Positions 27,105 to 36,523 of a stretch of DNA of 44,649 bases are shown one piece after another. The DNA comes from Acidocella facilis ATCC 35904 (GTDB taxonomy: Bacteria > Pseudomonadota > Alphaproteobacteria > Acetobacterales > Acetobacteraceae). The DNA is taken from positions 57,634 to 102,282 of the forward strand of contig NZ_JHYG01000009.1 of assembly GCF_000687875.1 (NCBI RefSeq), in the 5' to 3' direction. Under the pieces are notes generated by a model. The model made no database searches, had not been told where the DNA came from, and saw only the letters and a program-made list of their open reading frames with translations. Position 1 is the stretch's first letter. Each line of letters opens with the position of its first letter. The translations under genes were made by a program, and so were the position numbers.

Positions 27105-28788
27105 ACCGCCGCCAGCCTCTGGCTGGTCGCTGGGCACGGAATTTGCCGCCAGCCTGCAAGGGGCAGGGGCGTCGTCGCGGAATTTCTATGCGCTGTATGA
27201 GGGCGCGGCTTTTGGCGTGCCGGGGCGCGGGGCGCTGGCGGTGATCGCCCGCGCCCACGCGGATCAGCGGGCCAAACCCAGCGGCGGGCGCGATGCGGTG
27301 CAGACCGCCGTGGCCAGCTTCGCGGAAGGCTATTTCGGCGCCAAGCGCACCTTTTCCCCGCGCAAGGCGGCCTCCGGCGCGCTGGCGGCGGTCAATCGCT
27401 GGCTGGCGGGGCAGTTGCAGGGGGAGAGCGGGCTTACCCCGGTTTCGCTCTCGGCCTTGCTGCTGCAGGATGCAAGGATTTTCGTCGCCCAGCTCGGCGC
27501 CTGCCAGATCTACCGGCTGCGCGGCCAGGTGCTGAGCCCGCTGCTGCACCCGCATATCCGCCCGCCCGAGGCCGCGCCCTTCATGCCCACCCGGGCGCTG
27601 GGGCTGGAGCCAGAGCTGGCGCTGGATCTGGCGGAGGAGGAGGCGCAGCCGGGCGATGCCTATCTGCTCATCGCCGGGCTGGCGGCGCTGGAGGGCGTCT
27701 ATGCCGCGCTGGCGCCGCTGACCCAGCACAAGCCCGAAGCTCTGGCCGAGGCGGCGCTGGCGGCGCTGGCGCATCTGCCGGCTCACGACAAGGCGGTGAT
27801 GGCGCTGCGGGTTCATGCCGTGCCGGCTGCCGGGCAGGACGAGGCCGCCCGCGCCGCTCTGGCGCAACTGCCCATCCGCCCCGCCCCGCGCCCAGGCGAT
27901 AACTGGGACGGCTTTGTCATCGGCGAGACTTTGTTTCGTGGCCGCTACACCATGCTGGTGGCGGCGCGCGATACGCTCTCCGGCCAGGATGTGGCGCTGA
28001 AACTGCCGCTGCCCTCGATGTTGCAGGACGAGGTTTTCGCCGCCGGCTTCATGCGCGAGGCCTGGATCGGCACCGCCGTGCGCAGCCCGAGCGTGGTGCA
28101 ATATATCGACATACCGGCCAGCCGGCGCAGCGCGCTCTATCTGGTGATGCCACTCTATCACGGCGAAACGCTGGAAAAGCGCCTGAATCGCGCCCCCTTG
28201 ATGAGCCTGCCCGAGGGCATGGGCATCGCCTTCCGGCTCTGCGAGGCGGTGCAGGATCTGGCGGCGATCGACGTGGTGCATCGCGATCTCAAGCCCGAGA
28301 ATGTGATGCTGCTGGAAACCGGGGAGGTGAAGCTGCTGGATCTCGGCCTCGCTTATCTGCCGGGGATCGACGCCGCCAACGCCGCCCGGCCGGGCGGCAC
28401 CATCCGCTACATGGCGCCGGAGCTGCTGAAAGGCACCCAGGCCAATCCGCGCACGGAACTCTACGCCCTGGCGGTGACCCTTTACCGCATGTTCGCCGGC
28501 GGTGCCTTTCCCTATGGCCAGCATGAGAAGCGCCCGCTGCAGCGTTTGCGCCCGGATCTGCCCTCCTGGCTGGGCGAGGCGCTGGCGCAAGGGCTGGCGG
28601 TGCGCCCGGAGGACCGGCTGGCCGATGCCGGGGCGCTGGCGCAGCTGCTGCAGCTGGGCCTGGCCGAAGGGCGCGACGAGCCCCCGCGCTTGCGCCGCTT
28701 CGCCTTCAGCTCCTTGCATCTCTGGCAGGGGCTGACTTTGTTTTTCGCCCTGCTCAGTGCCGTCCTGCTGGTGCGGACGCTGACATGA
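27097..28788 (+). CDS. PP2C-like pseudophosphatase / Ser-Thr protein kinase fusion
   Basis: A 563-residue two-domain signalling protein with one C-terminal membrane helix (about 543-562). The kinase (about 270-520) looks active: VALKLP with Lys302, Glu321 in the C helix, HRDLKPEN (396-402, Asp397), DLG (415-417) and MAPE. The N-terminal PP2C-like domain (about 10-240) keeps the order of motifs but has lost metal ligands: DGMGG becomes AHADQRAKPSGG, GDS becomes GAC (LGACQIYRLRG) and SDGL becomes IAGLAA. I infer a pseudophosphatase that senses or regulates the kinase. ATG 27097 is used because it overlaps the pduO stop; a longer frame from 27049 lies wholly in pduO. Its stop overlaps the next gene (ATGA). 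Confidence 0.85.
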   Translation: MAEPPPASGWSLGTEFAASLQGAGASSRNFYALYEGAAFGVPGRGALAVIARAHADQRAKPSGGRDAVQTAVASFAEGYFGAKRTFSPRKAASGALAAVNRWLAGQLQGESGLTPVSLSALLLQDARIFVAQLGACQIYRLRGQVLSPLLHPHIRPPEAAPFMPTRALGLEPELALDLAEEEAQPGDAYLLIAGLAALEGVYAALAPLTQHKPEALAEAALAALAHLPAHDKAVMALRVHAVPAAGQDEAARAALAQLPIRPAPRPGDNWDGFVIGETLFRGRYTMLVAARDTLSGQDVALKLPLPSMLQDEVFAAGFMREAWIGTAVRSPSVVQYIDIPASRRSALYLVMPLYHGETLEKRLNRAPLMSLPEGMGIAFRLCEAVQDLAAIDVVHRDLKPENVMLLETGEVKLLDLGLAYLPGIDAANAARPGGTIRYMAPELLKGTQANPRTELYALAVTLYRMFAGGAFPYGQHEKRPLQRLRPDLPSWLGEALAQGLAVRPEDRLADAGALAQLLQLGLAEGRDEPPRLRRFAFSSLHLWQGLTLFFALLSAVLLVRTLT

Positions 28789-29618
28789 TCCGGGTGCTGT
28801 ATATGAGCGATCTGCATCTGGAGATGGAGCATCGCCGGCATCTGCTGGACGTGATGCTGCGCCGCCCGGCTCTGCAGGCCCGCCCGGCGCTGAAGGACGT
28901 GCCGGCGCCGGATCTGATCGTGCTGGCGGGCGACATTCATAACGGTCTGCTCAGCGTCGCCTATGCCGACAGCCTGGCCAAGCGGTTTGAGGTGCCGGTG
29001 GTGCTGGTGGCCGGCAATCACGAATATTACTTCCATAATCTGGAGCCGCTGGGCGCGCAGATGGTCAAGGCCGCGGCGGCCACGCAGGGGCGGGTGCGGC
29101 TGCTGGACAATGCGCTGTTTACCTTCGAGAAACAGGACCAGCGCCTGCATGTGCTGGGCAGCACGCTCTGGACGGATTTCAATCTCAATCACGACCCCGC
29201 CCTCTCCAGCGCCCATGCCGGCGAGCGAATGAATGATTACCGGCTGATCAATGCCGGCAGCAAACGCCTGCGGCCGAAACAGACGATGGAGATGCATTTC
29301 GCCGCCCGCGCCTGGCTGCATACCCAGCTGGCGCGACTGCAGAAGGATGATCCGCAGACGGTGCGGATGATCGTCACCCACCACGCCCCCGGGGCGGCGT
29401 TCCTCGGCCGGCGGGGCGGGGCGATCGGCCCGGCCTATGGGTCCGATCTGCTGGCGGAATTCGCCCCCTACAGCCCGGGCTTCTGGGTGCATGGCCATAC
29501 CCATCATCGGCACGAGACCTTCAGCCACGGTTTCTGGGTGGTCTCCGCGCCGCGCGGCTATGCCAAAGAGGAGCCGGAGGCGGTGGCGTCCTATGAGCCG
29601 GGAATTTTGGAGATCTGA
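28785..29618 (+). CDS. Metallophosphoesterase
   Basis: Calcineurin-like phosphoesterase of 277 residues, with all five metal-site blocks: SDLHLE (8-13), LAGDIHNG, GNHEYY, VTHHAPG and HGHTHH. No signal peptide or membrane helix, so it is cytoplasmic. The substrate is not evident; relatives act on cyclic nucleotides, phosphodiesters or phosphoproteins. It overlaps the stop of the kinase fusion (ATGA). A metal-dependent phosphatase coupled to a kinase whose own phosphatase domain has decayed suggests that it could oppose that kinase, but this is inference only. The operon ends here, about 78 bp before soxB. Confidence 0.9.
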   Translation: MIRVLYMSDLHLEMEHRRHLLDVMLRRPALQARPALKDVPAPDLIVLAGDIHNGLLSVAYADSLAKRFEVPVVLVAGNHEYYFHNLEPLGAQMVKAAAATQGRVRLLDNALFTFEKQDQRLHVLGSTLWTDFNLNHDPALSSAHAGERMNDYRLINAGSKRLRPKQTMEMHFAARAWLHTQLARLQKDDPQTVRMIVTHHAPGAAFLGRRGGAIGPAYGSDLLAEFAPYSPGFWVHGHTHHRHETFSHGFWVVSAPRGYAKEEPEAVASYEPGILEI

Positions 29619-29634
29619 TCCGCGTCATCAGGGT

Positions 29635-29696
29635 TTGACAGCAAAATAGTTCTTGTGCATCACTCTGTTTAACTGGCAGGAAATTTATTTGCCCCG
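29635..29696 (+). promoter_or_regulatory. Candidate promoter region of the sox operon
   Basis: A perfect TTGACA at 29635-29640 in the short gap before soxB. No good -10 is present at 16-18 bases (CATCAC/ATCACT), so it may need an activator or may be chance. AGGAA near 29679 is rather far from the ATG at 29697. Confidence 0.3.
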
Positions 29697-30950
29697 ATGA
29701 GATACTCCGCTTTCTCTGTCCTCACCCAGGCGCTGCGTGGCCATACCGGCTGGAAACCAGCCTGGCGCAAGGCCGCGCCGGCGCCGTCCTATGATGTCAT
29801 CGTCATTGGCGGCGGCGGCGGCGGGCTGGCCACGGCCTATTATCTCGCGAAGAACCACCCGGAGGTCGGGCGGATCGCGCTGCTGGAGAAAGGCTGGCTG
29901 GGCGGCGGCAATATTGGCCGCAACACCACCATCATCCGCTCCAACTACATGCTGCCGGGCAATGAGCCCTTCTACGAATTCTCGATGAAGCTCTGGGAAG
30001 GGCTGGAGCAGGATTTCAACTATAACGCGATGGTCAGCCAGCGCGGCATCTATAATCTCTACCATTCCGACGCGCAGCGCGATGCCTATGCGCGGCGCGG
30101 CAATTCCATGCTGCTGCATGGCGCGGATGCGCAGCTTCTGGACCGGGCGCAGCTGCGCCGCGAGCTGCCCTACCTGAATTACGACAATGCGCGGTTTCCG
30201 GTGCAAGGGGCGCTGGTGCAGCGCCGGGCCGGCACGGCGCGCCATGATGCGGTGGCCTGGGGCTATGCGCGCGGCGCTGACCAGCGCGGGGTCGACATCA
30301 TCGAGAATTGCGAAGTTCTCGGCATTTTGCAGGAAGATGGCAAGGCCGTCGGGGTCGAGACGACGCGCGGTGTCATTCGCGCCGGCAAGATCGGCATGGC
30401 GGTGGCGGGTGCTTCCTCGCTGCTGGCGGCAAAGGCGGGGCTGCGTCTGCCGATCGAGAGCCACGCCTTGCAGGCGTTCGTGAGCGAGGGGCTGAAGCCG
30501 TTGATCGATACGGTGATCACCTTCGGCGCCGGGCATTTCTATATTTCCCAGTCAGACAAAGGTGGTTTGGTGTTTGGCGGGGATATTGACGGCTATAATT
30601 CCTACGCCCAGCGCGGCAATCTGCCGGTGATCGAGGATGTGTGCGAGGGCGGCATGGCGCTGATGCCGATGATCGGCCGCGCGCGGCTTTTGCGCAGCTG
30701 GGGCGGGCTGATGGATATGAGCATGGATGGCTCACCGATCATCGATAAAACCCCGGTGGAGAATCTCTTCATCAATGCCGGCTGGTGTTATGGCGGCTTC
30801 AAGGCGACACCGGCCTCGGGCTTCTGCTTCGCGCATCTGATCGCGCGCGGGGCGCCGCATGAGGTCGCTGGCGCCTACCGGCTGGCGCGCTTCGCCGAGG
30901 GCAAATTGATCGACGAAAAGGGAGTCGGCGCGCAGCCGAATCTGCATTAA
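29697..30950 (+). CDS. soxB: Sarcosine oxidase subunit beta, heterotetrameric
   Basis: Flavoprotein subunit that oxidises sarcosine to glycine and formaldehyde (or methylene-tetrahydrofolate). The 417 residues begin with the family-typical MRYSAFSVLTQAL and GHTGWKPAWR. The FAD-binding motif VIGGGGGGLATAYYLA (36-51) and EKGWLGGGNIGRNTTIIRS follow. The covalent FMN attachment histidine is expected in ARHDAVAWGYAR, here His183. The C-terminal motif NAGWCYGGFKATPASG is intact. Operon soxB-soxD-soxA-soxG in the usual order; the stop shares one base with the soxD start (TAATG). Identification very secure. Confidence 0.97.
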   Translation: MRYSAFSVLTQALRGHTGWKPAWRKAAPAPSYDVIVIGGGGGGLATAYYLAKNHPEVGRIALLEKGWLGGGNIGRNTTIIRSNYMLPGNEPFYEFSMKLWEGLEQDFNYNAMVSQRGIYNLYHSDAQRDAYARRGNSMLLHGADAQLLDRAQLRRELPYLNYDNARFPVQGALVQRRAGTARHDAVAWGYARGADQRGVDIIENCEVLGILQEDGKAVGVETTRGVIRAGKIGMAVAGASSLLAAKAGLRLPIESHALQAFVSEGLKPLIDTVITFGAGHFYISQSDKGGLVFGGDIDGYNSYAQRGNLPVIEDVCEGGMALMPMIGRARLLRSWGGLMDMSMDGSPIIDKTPVENLFINAGWCYGGFKATPASGFCFAHLIARGAPHEVAGAYRLARFAEGKLIDEKGVGAQPNLH

Positions 30951-31201
30951 TGCGCATCACCTGCCCGCATTGCGGCAATCGTGGCCTGGAGGAATTCACC
31001 TACACCCAGGACGCCGAACGCACCCGACCGACCGATGGCGGCGCCACGCCGACGCCGGAATGGGCGGACTACATCTATCTGCGCGATAATCTCAAAGGCC
31101 CGCGCAAGGAATATTGGTATCACAGCGCCGGGTGCCATGCCTGGCTGATCGTGGAACGCGATGTCTCAACCCATGAAATCCTCTCGGTGCGCCTGCCATG
31201 A
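30950..31201 (+). CDS. soxD: Sarcosine oxidase subunit delta
   Basis: Small zinc-binding subunit, 83 residues. The expected ligands are present: Cys5 and Cys8 in CPHCG, His58 and Cys62 in YHSAGCHAW. EYWYHSAGC is the family signature. The subunit is structural in the heterotetrameric complex. Overlaps soxB by one base and soxA by four (ATGA), consistent with coupled translation for fixed stoichiometry. Confidence 0.95.
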   Translation: MRITCPHCGNRGLEEFTYTQDAERTRPTDGGATPTPEWADYIYLRDNLKGPRKEYWYHSAGCHAWLIVERDVSTHEILSVRLP

Positions 31202-33987
31202 CCGGCTTTAGATTGGCGCAAGGCGGGCTGGTGGATCGCGCCAGCCCCGTGAAGTTCCATTTCGATGGCAAAGCCTATACCGGCTTTGCCGGTGACACGT
31301 TGGCCTCAGCGCTGCTGGCGTCGGGCGTGAAACTCGTTGGCCGGTCCTTCAAATATCACCTCCCGCGCGGTGTGTTCGCTTCGGGCTCCGAGGAGCCGAA
31401 CGCGCTGGTGGAGCTGCGCGCCGGCGCCTGGCGCGAGCCGAACACCCGCGCCACCATGGCGGAGATTTTCGAAGGTCTGGAAGCCGCCAGCCAGAATCGC
31501 GGCCCCTCGCTGAAATATGATCCGCTGGCGGTGAACAATCTGCTCTCGCCCTTCCTCTCGGCGGGGTTCTACTACAAGACCTTCATGTGGCCGGCGAGTT
31601 TTTGGGAGAAACTCTACGAGCCGATGATCCGCCGCGCGGCGGGGCTGGGTCGCAATGCCGGTCTGCCGGACCCGGATATTTACGAAAAGACCACGGAATT
31701 TTGCGATGTGCTGGTGATCGGTGCCGGGGCGGAGGGAATTGAAGCTGCCACGCAGGCCGCCGCCACCGGCCAGCGCGTGATCCTATGCGATGAAAACGCC
31801 CCGCTAGTACCGATTGATCTGCCGGCCGGTGTGGAATTCCTCGCCCGCACCACGGTGTTTGGGGTTTATGATGGCGGCACCTATGCCGCCTTGCAGCGCC
31901 TTACCGACCATCTGCCATCCTCCAACGCCCCGCGCCAGCGCCTGGTGCGCATCGTCGCCGGGCGCAGCGTGCTGGCCACCGGCGCGCTGGAGCGGCCGAT
32001 CGCCTTTGGCAATAATGATCTGCCCGGCGTGATGCTGAGCCGCGCGGTGGGGGATTACGTCACCCGCTATGGCGTCGCCCCGGGCCGCAACATCCTGCTC
32101 TATCTCAATAATGATGACGCGGCCGGGCTGATCCCGGTGCTGCATCAGGCCGGGGTGAACATCGCCGGCGTGGTGGATGCGCGCCCTGCCAGCTCCGATG
32201 TCGTGCATGAAGCCGCCCGTGCCGCCAATGCGCCGGTCTATGCCGGGGCGGCGATCATCCGCGCCACCGGCTGGCAGGGTGTTTCCGGTGCCAAAATCCG
32301 TCTCGCCAAAGGTGGGGATCTGGCGCTGCCTTGCGACATCATCGCCGTCTCCGGCGGCTTCAACCCCAATCTGGCGCTGACCTCGCATTTCGACGGCAAG
32401 CCGGTCTGGGATGCGGCGATTGCCGCTTTCGTGCCGGGCAGCCTGCCGCCTTGCATGAGCGTCGTCGGCAAGGCGGCGGGGCAGGGGCTGAATGCCAATA
32501 TCCAGCCGGTGTTTCACTCCGGCTTCTTCCCGGGCAAATCCTTCCTGGATCTGCAGAACGACGTGACGGTGAAGGATGTGAAGCTGGCCGAGCAGGAAGG
32601 CTTCGCCGCCGTCGAGCATCTCAAGCGCTACACCACTTTGGGCATGGCGACCGACCAGGGCAAGACCAGCAATGTCAATGCCATCGGCGTGTTGGCGCAG
32701 ACGCTGGGCAAGGGCATTGGCGAGACCGGCACCACGCGCTTTCGCCCGCCTTACGTGCCGGTTGCCATCGGCGCGCTGGCCGGGGCGCATACTGGCAAGG
32801 AGTTCAAGCCAACGCGCCTTACCCCCACCCATGAATGGGCGGCCGGGCTGGGGGCGGTCTTCGTGGAAACCGGCCTCTGGCTGCGCGCGCAATATTTCCC
32901 CAAACCCGGCGAGGATTGGCTGGCCGCAGCCCAGCGCGAGGTGAATGCGGTGCGCAACGCTGTGGGCATCTGCGATGTCACCACGCTGGGCAAGATCGAC
33001 ATCCAAGGCCCGGACGCGGCGATTTTCCTGGAGCGCGTCTATACCAATAGCTGGGCCAATCTGCCAGTCGGCAAGGTCCGCTATGGGCTGATGCTGCGCG
33101 AAGATGGGTTCGTGATGGATGACGGCACCACCGCGCGCCTCGGCGAGACGCATTTCGTGATGACCACCACCACCGCCAACGCGGCGCGGGTGATGCAGCA
33201 TCTGGAATTCTGCGCCCAGGTGATCTGGAAGGAGCTGGATGTCTCGCTGATCTCGGTCACCGACCAATGGGGGCAGATCGCCGTGGCGGGTCCGAAATCC
33301 GCCGCGACACTGGCGAAGATCGTCGATTCGCCCTTCGATCTTTCGGACGAGGCCTTTCCCTATATGGCCTGCATGGAGCTCACGGTATGCGGGGGCGTGC
33401 CGGCGCGGCTATTCCGCATCTCCTTCTCCGGCGAGCGCGCATATGAGCTTGCGGTGCCCTCCCGCCAGGCCGATGCGCTGGCCAGGGCGCTGATGCAGGC
33501 GGGCGCGGAATTCGGCATCGCCCCCTACGGCACCGAGGCGCTGGGCATCATGCGCATCGAAAAAGGTCACCCGGCCGGGCCGGAGCTGAACGGCCAGACC
33601 AGCGCGCATGATCTGGGCATGGGCAAGCTGCTTTCGAAGAAGAAAGAGTTCATCGGCCGCGCCATGGCCGCGCGCCCGGCTTTAACCGCCCCGATCCGCC
33701 AGACCCTGGTGGGCTTACGCCCGGTCAACCCGCAGGACATCATCCGCGCCGGCAGCCATCTGCTGCCCGTGGGCGCGCCGGCCGTGGCGGCGAGCGACCA
33801 GGGCCATGTCACCTCCGCCGCGCGCAGCCCGACACTCGGCTCCATCGCTTTGGCGCTGCTGGAAAACGGCCCGGCGCGGCATGGCGAGACCCTGCGCGTC
33901 TATGACCCTTTGCGCGGCGGGGATTTCACCGCCATCGTCACCCATCCCGTGCATCTCGACCCGGAAGGCCACCGTTTGCATGCTTGA
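31198..33987 (+). CDS. soxA: Sarcosine oxidase subunit alpha
   Basis: Large subunit, 929 residues: an N-terminal ferredoxin-like domain (FHFDGKAYTGFAGDTLASAL, SFKYHLPRG), an NAD(P)-binding domain beginning VLVIGAGAEG (171-180), and a C-terminal GcvT-like tetrahydrofolate-binding domain (from about 550) with the aminomethyltransferase signature (GIMRIEKGHPAGPELNGQTS). In this complex the folate domain captures the methyl carbon as 5,10-methylene-THF. It is shorter than the roughly 960-1000 residues I know for this subunit. The gap between CDEN (200) and FLARTTVFGVYD (214) is only about 13 residues, where relatives carry a longer GGSL-containing segment. The stop overlaps soxG by eight bases. 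Confidence 0.94.
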   Translation: MTGFRLAQGGLVDRASPVKFHFDGKAYTGFAGDTLASALLASGVKLVGRSFKYHLPRGVFASGSEEPNALVELRAGAWREPNTRATMAEIFEGLEAASQNRGPSLKYDPLAVNNLLSPFLSAGFYYKTFMWPASFWEKLYEPMIRRAAGLGRNAGLPDPDIYEKTTEFCDVLVIGAGAEGIEAATQAAATGQRVILCDENAPLVPIDLPAGVEFLARTTVFGVYDGGTYAALQRLTDHLPSSNAPRQRLVRIVAGRSVLATGALERPIAFGNNDLPGVMLSRAVGDYVTRYGVAPGRNILLYLNNDDAAGLIPVLHQAGVNIAGVVDARPASSDVVHEAARAANAPVYAGAAIIRATGWQGVSGAKIRLAKGGDLALPCDIIAVSGGFNPNLALTSHFDGKPVWDAAIAAFVPGSLPPCMSVVGKAAGQGLNANIQPVFHSGFFPGKSFLDLQNDVTVKDVKLAEQEGFAAVEHLKRYTTLGMATDQGKTSNVNAIGVLAQTLGKGIGETGTTRFRPPYVPVAIGALAGAHTGKEFKPTRLTPTHEWAAGLGAVFVETGLWLRAQYFPKPGEDWLAAAQREVNAVRNAVGICDVTTLGKIDIQGPDAAIFLERVYTNSWANLPVGKVRYGLMLREDGFVMDDGTTARLGETHFVMTTTTANAARVMQHLEFCAQVIWKELDVSLISVTDQWGQIAVAGPKSAATLAKIVDSPFDLSDEAFPYMACMELTVCGGVPARLFRISFSGERAYELAVPSRQADALARALMQAGAEFGIAPYGTEALGIMRIEKGHPAGPELNGQTSAHDLGMGKLLSKKKEFIGRAMAARPALTAPIRQTLVGLRPVNPQDIIRAGSHLLPVGAPAVAASDQGHVTSAARSPTLGSIALALLENGPARHGETLRVYDPLRGGDFTAIVTHPVHLDPEGHRLHA

Positions 33988-34471
33988 CGCGCTCGACCCG
34001 GCCGTGCCGGCGCACCCTTTCATCGCTTTGGCCCCGCAGCGGCGGGTGCGCAGCCTGGCCGCCTTCAAATCCGGCCCGGCGGCGCTGGAAGCGGCTTTGG
34101 GGGTGAGCCTGCCGGCCACGCCCAAGCGCCTTTCGCACCAGGGCGCGGACATAATCTGGAACGGCCCCGGCCAATGGCTGGTGTTGGGCGAGCTGGACCT
34201 CCCCACCGGCCTTGCCGCCATCACCGCGCAATCGGACGGGCTCTGCCTGCTCAGCCTCTCCGGCCCGCACCAGATCGAGATTTTGAAAAAACTCCTGCCG
34301 ATCGATATTGCCCGCTTCGCCCCGGATGATGTCGCCATTACCCTCGCCGGCCATATCGGCGTGCGGGTCTGGCGGGAGGGGGAGCATTTCATCCTGGCCT
34401 GTTTGCGTTCCTACGCCGGGGCGCTACATCACGCCCTCATGCAAGCGGCAGAGCATTCAGGGCGAGGTTGA
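33980..34471 (+). CDS. soxG: Sarcosine oxidase subunit gamma
   Basis: The 163-residue gamma subunit of heterotetrameric sarcosine oxidase. The family is poorly conserved in sequence but has the fold of a GcvT-like domain; [10 protein letters not shown] and [20 protein letters not shown] fit it. ATG 33980 overlaps the end of soxA (ATGCTTGA). Position after soxA and size confirm the call. The longer open frame starting upstream lies within soxA and is not used. Confidence 0.9.
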   Translation: MLDALDPAVPAHPFIALAPQRRVRSLAAFKSGPAALEAALGVSLPATPKRLSHQGADIIWNGPGQWLVLGELDLPTGLAAITAQSDGLCLLSLSGPHQIEILKKLLPIDIARFAPDDVAITLAGHIGVRVWREGEHFILACLRSYAGALHHALMQAAEHSGRG

Positions 34472-34523
34472 GGGCAGCGCGGCGCGCGCCTCCCTCGCCC
34501 TTCCCCTCATTCAGGAATCCAAC

Positions 34524-35384
34524 ATGTCCAAATCGCAGTTCGTGCTGACCCTCTCTTGCGTCAATCGCCCGGGGATCGTCGCCGCCGTCTCCACCTATCT
34601 GTTCGAAAAGGGCGCGGATATCCGCGAGGCCCAGCAATTCGACGATGTCGAGACCGGCAAATTCTTCGCCCGCATCGCTTTCACTTTAGTGGACGGGGCG
34701 GATATTTTGCCCTTGCGCGAGGGCTTCGGCGCGGTTGCCGAGAGCTTCAAAATGGCCTGGCGCTTCTCCGACCATTCCACCCCGCGCAAAGTGCTGCTGA
34801 TGGTCTCGAAATTCGACCATTGCCTGGAGGATCTGCTCTATCGCTGGCGCATCGGCGAGATGGAGATGCAGCCGGTCGGCATCATCTCCAACCATCCGCG
34901 CGAGGCCTATAACGGGCTGGATTTCGGCGCCATCCCCTTCCACCATCTGCCGATCACCAAGGAGACCAAGATGGAACAGGAAGGGCAGATCTGGTCCATC
35001 GTGAAGGAAAGCGGGGCGGAGCTGGTGGTGCTGGCGCGCTATATGCAAATCCTCTCGGACGCGCTGGCGCAGAAGCTCTCCGGGCGCTGCATCAATATCC
35101 ACCATTCCTTCCTGCCCGGCTTCAAGGGGGCGAAGCCCTACCACCAGGCGCATAAGCGCGGGGTGAAGCTGATTGGCGCCACCGCGCATTACGTGACCGC
35201 GGATTTGGATGAAGGCCCGATCATCGAGCAGGATGTGGAGCGGATCTCCCATGCCGACACGCCGGATGATCTGGTCCGCAAGGGGCGCGATATTGAGCGC
35301 CGGGTGCTGGCCCGCGCCGTGCGCTACCATCTGCAGGACCGGGTGATCCTGAATGGCAGCAAGACGGTGGTGTTCGGGAGCTGA
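34524..35384 (+). CDS. purU: Formyltetrahydrofolate deformylase
   Basis: Hydrolyses 10-formyl-THF to formate and THF, balancing one-carbon pools. 286 residues: N-terminal ACT domain (about 6-80, [20 protein letters not shown]) and a formyltransferase-fold domain with [10 protein letters not shown] (191-200) and [10 protein letters not shown] (225-234), giving the catalytic Asn191, His193 and Asp229. ATG 34524 follows AGGAA; the frame upstream runs into soxG. Placement after soxBDAG and before folD fits removal of the one-carbon units made by sarcosine oxidation. Confidence 0.95.
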   Translation: MSKSQFVLTLSCVNRPGIVAAVSTYLFEKGADIREAQQFDDVETGKFFARIAFTLVDGADILPLREGFGAVAESFKMAWRFSDHSTPRKVLLMVSKFDHCLEDLLYRWRIGEMEMQPVGIISNHPREAYNGLDFGAIPFHHLPITKETKMEQEGQIWSIVKESGAELVVLARYMQILSDALAQKLSGRCINIHHSFLPGFKGAKPYHQAHKRGVKLIGATAHYVTADLDEGPIIEQDVERISHADTPDDLVRKGRDIERRVLARAVRYHLQDRVILNGSKTVVFGS

Positions 35385-35396
35385 GCGCCCTGGCTT

Positions 35397-35440
35397 GGCG
35401 GTGGGCGCGCGTTTCCGATAGAAGGGCGCGCAGCACCGCC
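35397..35440 (+). other. Inverted repeat in the purU-folD gap
   Basis: GGCGGTG (35397-35403) pairs with CACCGCC (35434-35440), and inside it CGCGC (35406-35410) with GCGCG (35426-35430), separated by a 15-base loop. It lies between the purU stop and the folD ribosome site and could be an RNA stem or a protein site. There is no T tract, so it is not a simple terminator. Confidence 0.4.
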
Positions 35441-35462
35441 CCAACCCGAGAGGACACGTAAA

Positions 35463-36320
35463 TTGGCTGAGATCATCGACGGTAAGGCCTTCGCGGCCAA
35501 TTTGCGCGCCCAGATCGCGGCGGAGGTCGCCACGCTGCCTTATCAGCCCGGCCTCGCCGTGGTGCTGGTGGGGGAGGACCCGGCCTCGAAAGTCTATGTC
35601 GCCAACAAGGCGAAGCAGACGGTGGAGGTCGGCATGGCCTCCTTCGAGCATAAACTGCTAGCCGACACCGCCCAGGCCGAGCTGCTGGCGCTGGTGCGAA
35701 AACTGAATGACGACCCGAAGGTGCATGGCATCCTGGTGCAGCTGCCGCTGCCCAAGCATCTGAACGCGGATGAGGTGGTGGCCGCGATCTCCCCGGAGAA
35801 GGATGTGGACGGGCTGACGGTGGTGAATGCCGGGCGGCTGGCCGCCGGGCTGCCGGGGCTGGTGCCCTGCACGCCGCTCGGCTGCATCCTGCTGCTGGAA
35901 GACAGGATCGAGGACATGACCGGGCTGCACGCGGTGGTGATCGGCCGTTCCAACCTGGTCGGCAAGCCGATCGCGCAGCTGCTGCTGCAGAAGAACTGCA
36001 CCGTGACCATGGCGCATTCCAAGACCAAGGATCTGCCGGGGCTGTGCCGCAGCGCGGATATTCTGGTGGCGGCGGTGGGCCGGCCGGAGATGGTGAAGGG
36101 CGACTGGATCAAGCCGGGTGCGGTGGTCATCGATGTCGGCATCAACCGCGTGCCGTCCGGCGTTGAGGGCAAGACCAAGCTGGTGGGTGATGTCGAGTTC
36201 GGCTGGGCCGATAAGGTGGCGGGGATGATCACCCCGGTGCCGGGCGGGGTCGGGCCGATGACCATCGCCTGCCTGCTGCGCAACACGCTGACGGCGGCGA
36301 AGCGGCTGGAAAATTTATAA
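35463..36320 (+). CDS. folD: Bifunctional methylene-THF dehydrogenase / methenyl-THF cyclohydrolase
   Basis: Oxidises 5,10-methylene-THF to methenyl-THF with NADP and hydrolyses it to 10-formyl-THF. 285 residues, the normal size. Tyr45 and Lys49 of the YxxxK site ([10 protein letters not shown]), [15 protein letters not shown] and PGGVGPMTI are conserved. The start is TTG at 35463, since no in-frame ATG or GTG lies close upstream and the ribosome site AGAGGA is about eight bases before it. It links soxBDAG, which makes methylene-THF, to purU. A composite hairpin repeat begins at the stop codon. Confidence 0.96.
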   Translation: MAEIIDGKAFAANLRAQIAAEVATLPYQPGLAVVLVGEDPASKVYVANKAKQTVEVGMASFEHKLLADTAQAELLALVRKLNDDPKVHGILVQLPLPKHLNADEVVAAISPEKDVDGLTVVNAGRLAAGLPGLVPCTPLGCILLLEDRIEDMTGLHAVVIGRSNLVGKPIAQLLLQKNCTVTMAHSKTKDLPGLCRSADILVAAVGRPEMVKGDWIKPGAVVIDVGINRVPSGVEGKTKLVGDVEFGWADKVAGMITPVPGGVGPMTIACLLRNTLTAAKRLENL

Positions 36321-36406
36321 AAGTTTTTTGGTGCCGCTTTTTGCAAACAGCGGCGAAAGACGTGAGGGCTTTTTGCAAAAAGCCCCCACACCCCCAAAAA
36401 TTTTTG
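36319..36406. repeat. Composite hairpin repeat, copy D (H3 and H1, inverted order)
   Basis: Reads in the opposite orientation to copies A-C: outer end AAAAGTTTTTTGGTGCC, then a degenerate H3 (GCCGCT 36333-36338 / AGCGGC 36349-36354), then H1 with arms 36362-36374/36377-36389 (GTGAGGGCTTTTT, one mismatch). H2 is missing. It lies between folD and the co-directional regulator gene, the only copy not between convergent genes. Confidence 0.8.
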
Positions 36407-36523
36407 TGACTTCACGGGGGCGCTTCACAGCAGGAAGCAAAAGGCTTTTGCTTGCGCGGCCTGAACCTTCTGGCCTTTTTTGCCCCGCCCCCCTAAGACA
36501 AACAGGTGCAGGAGGGGGAGAAG

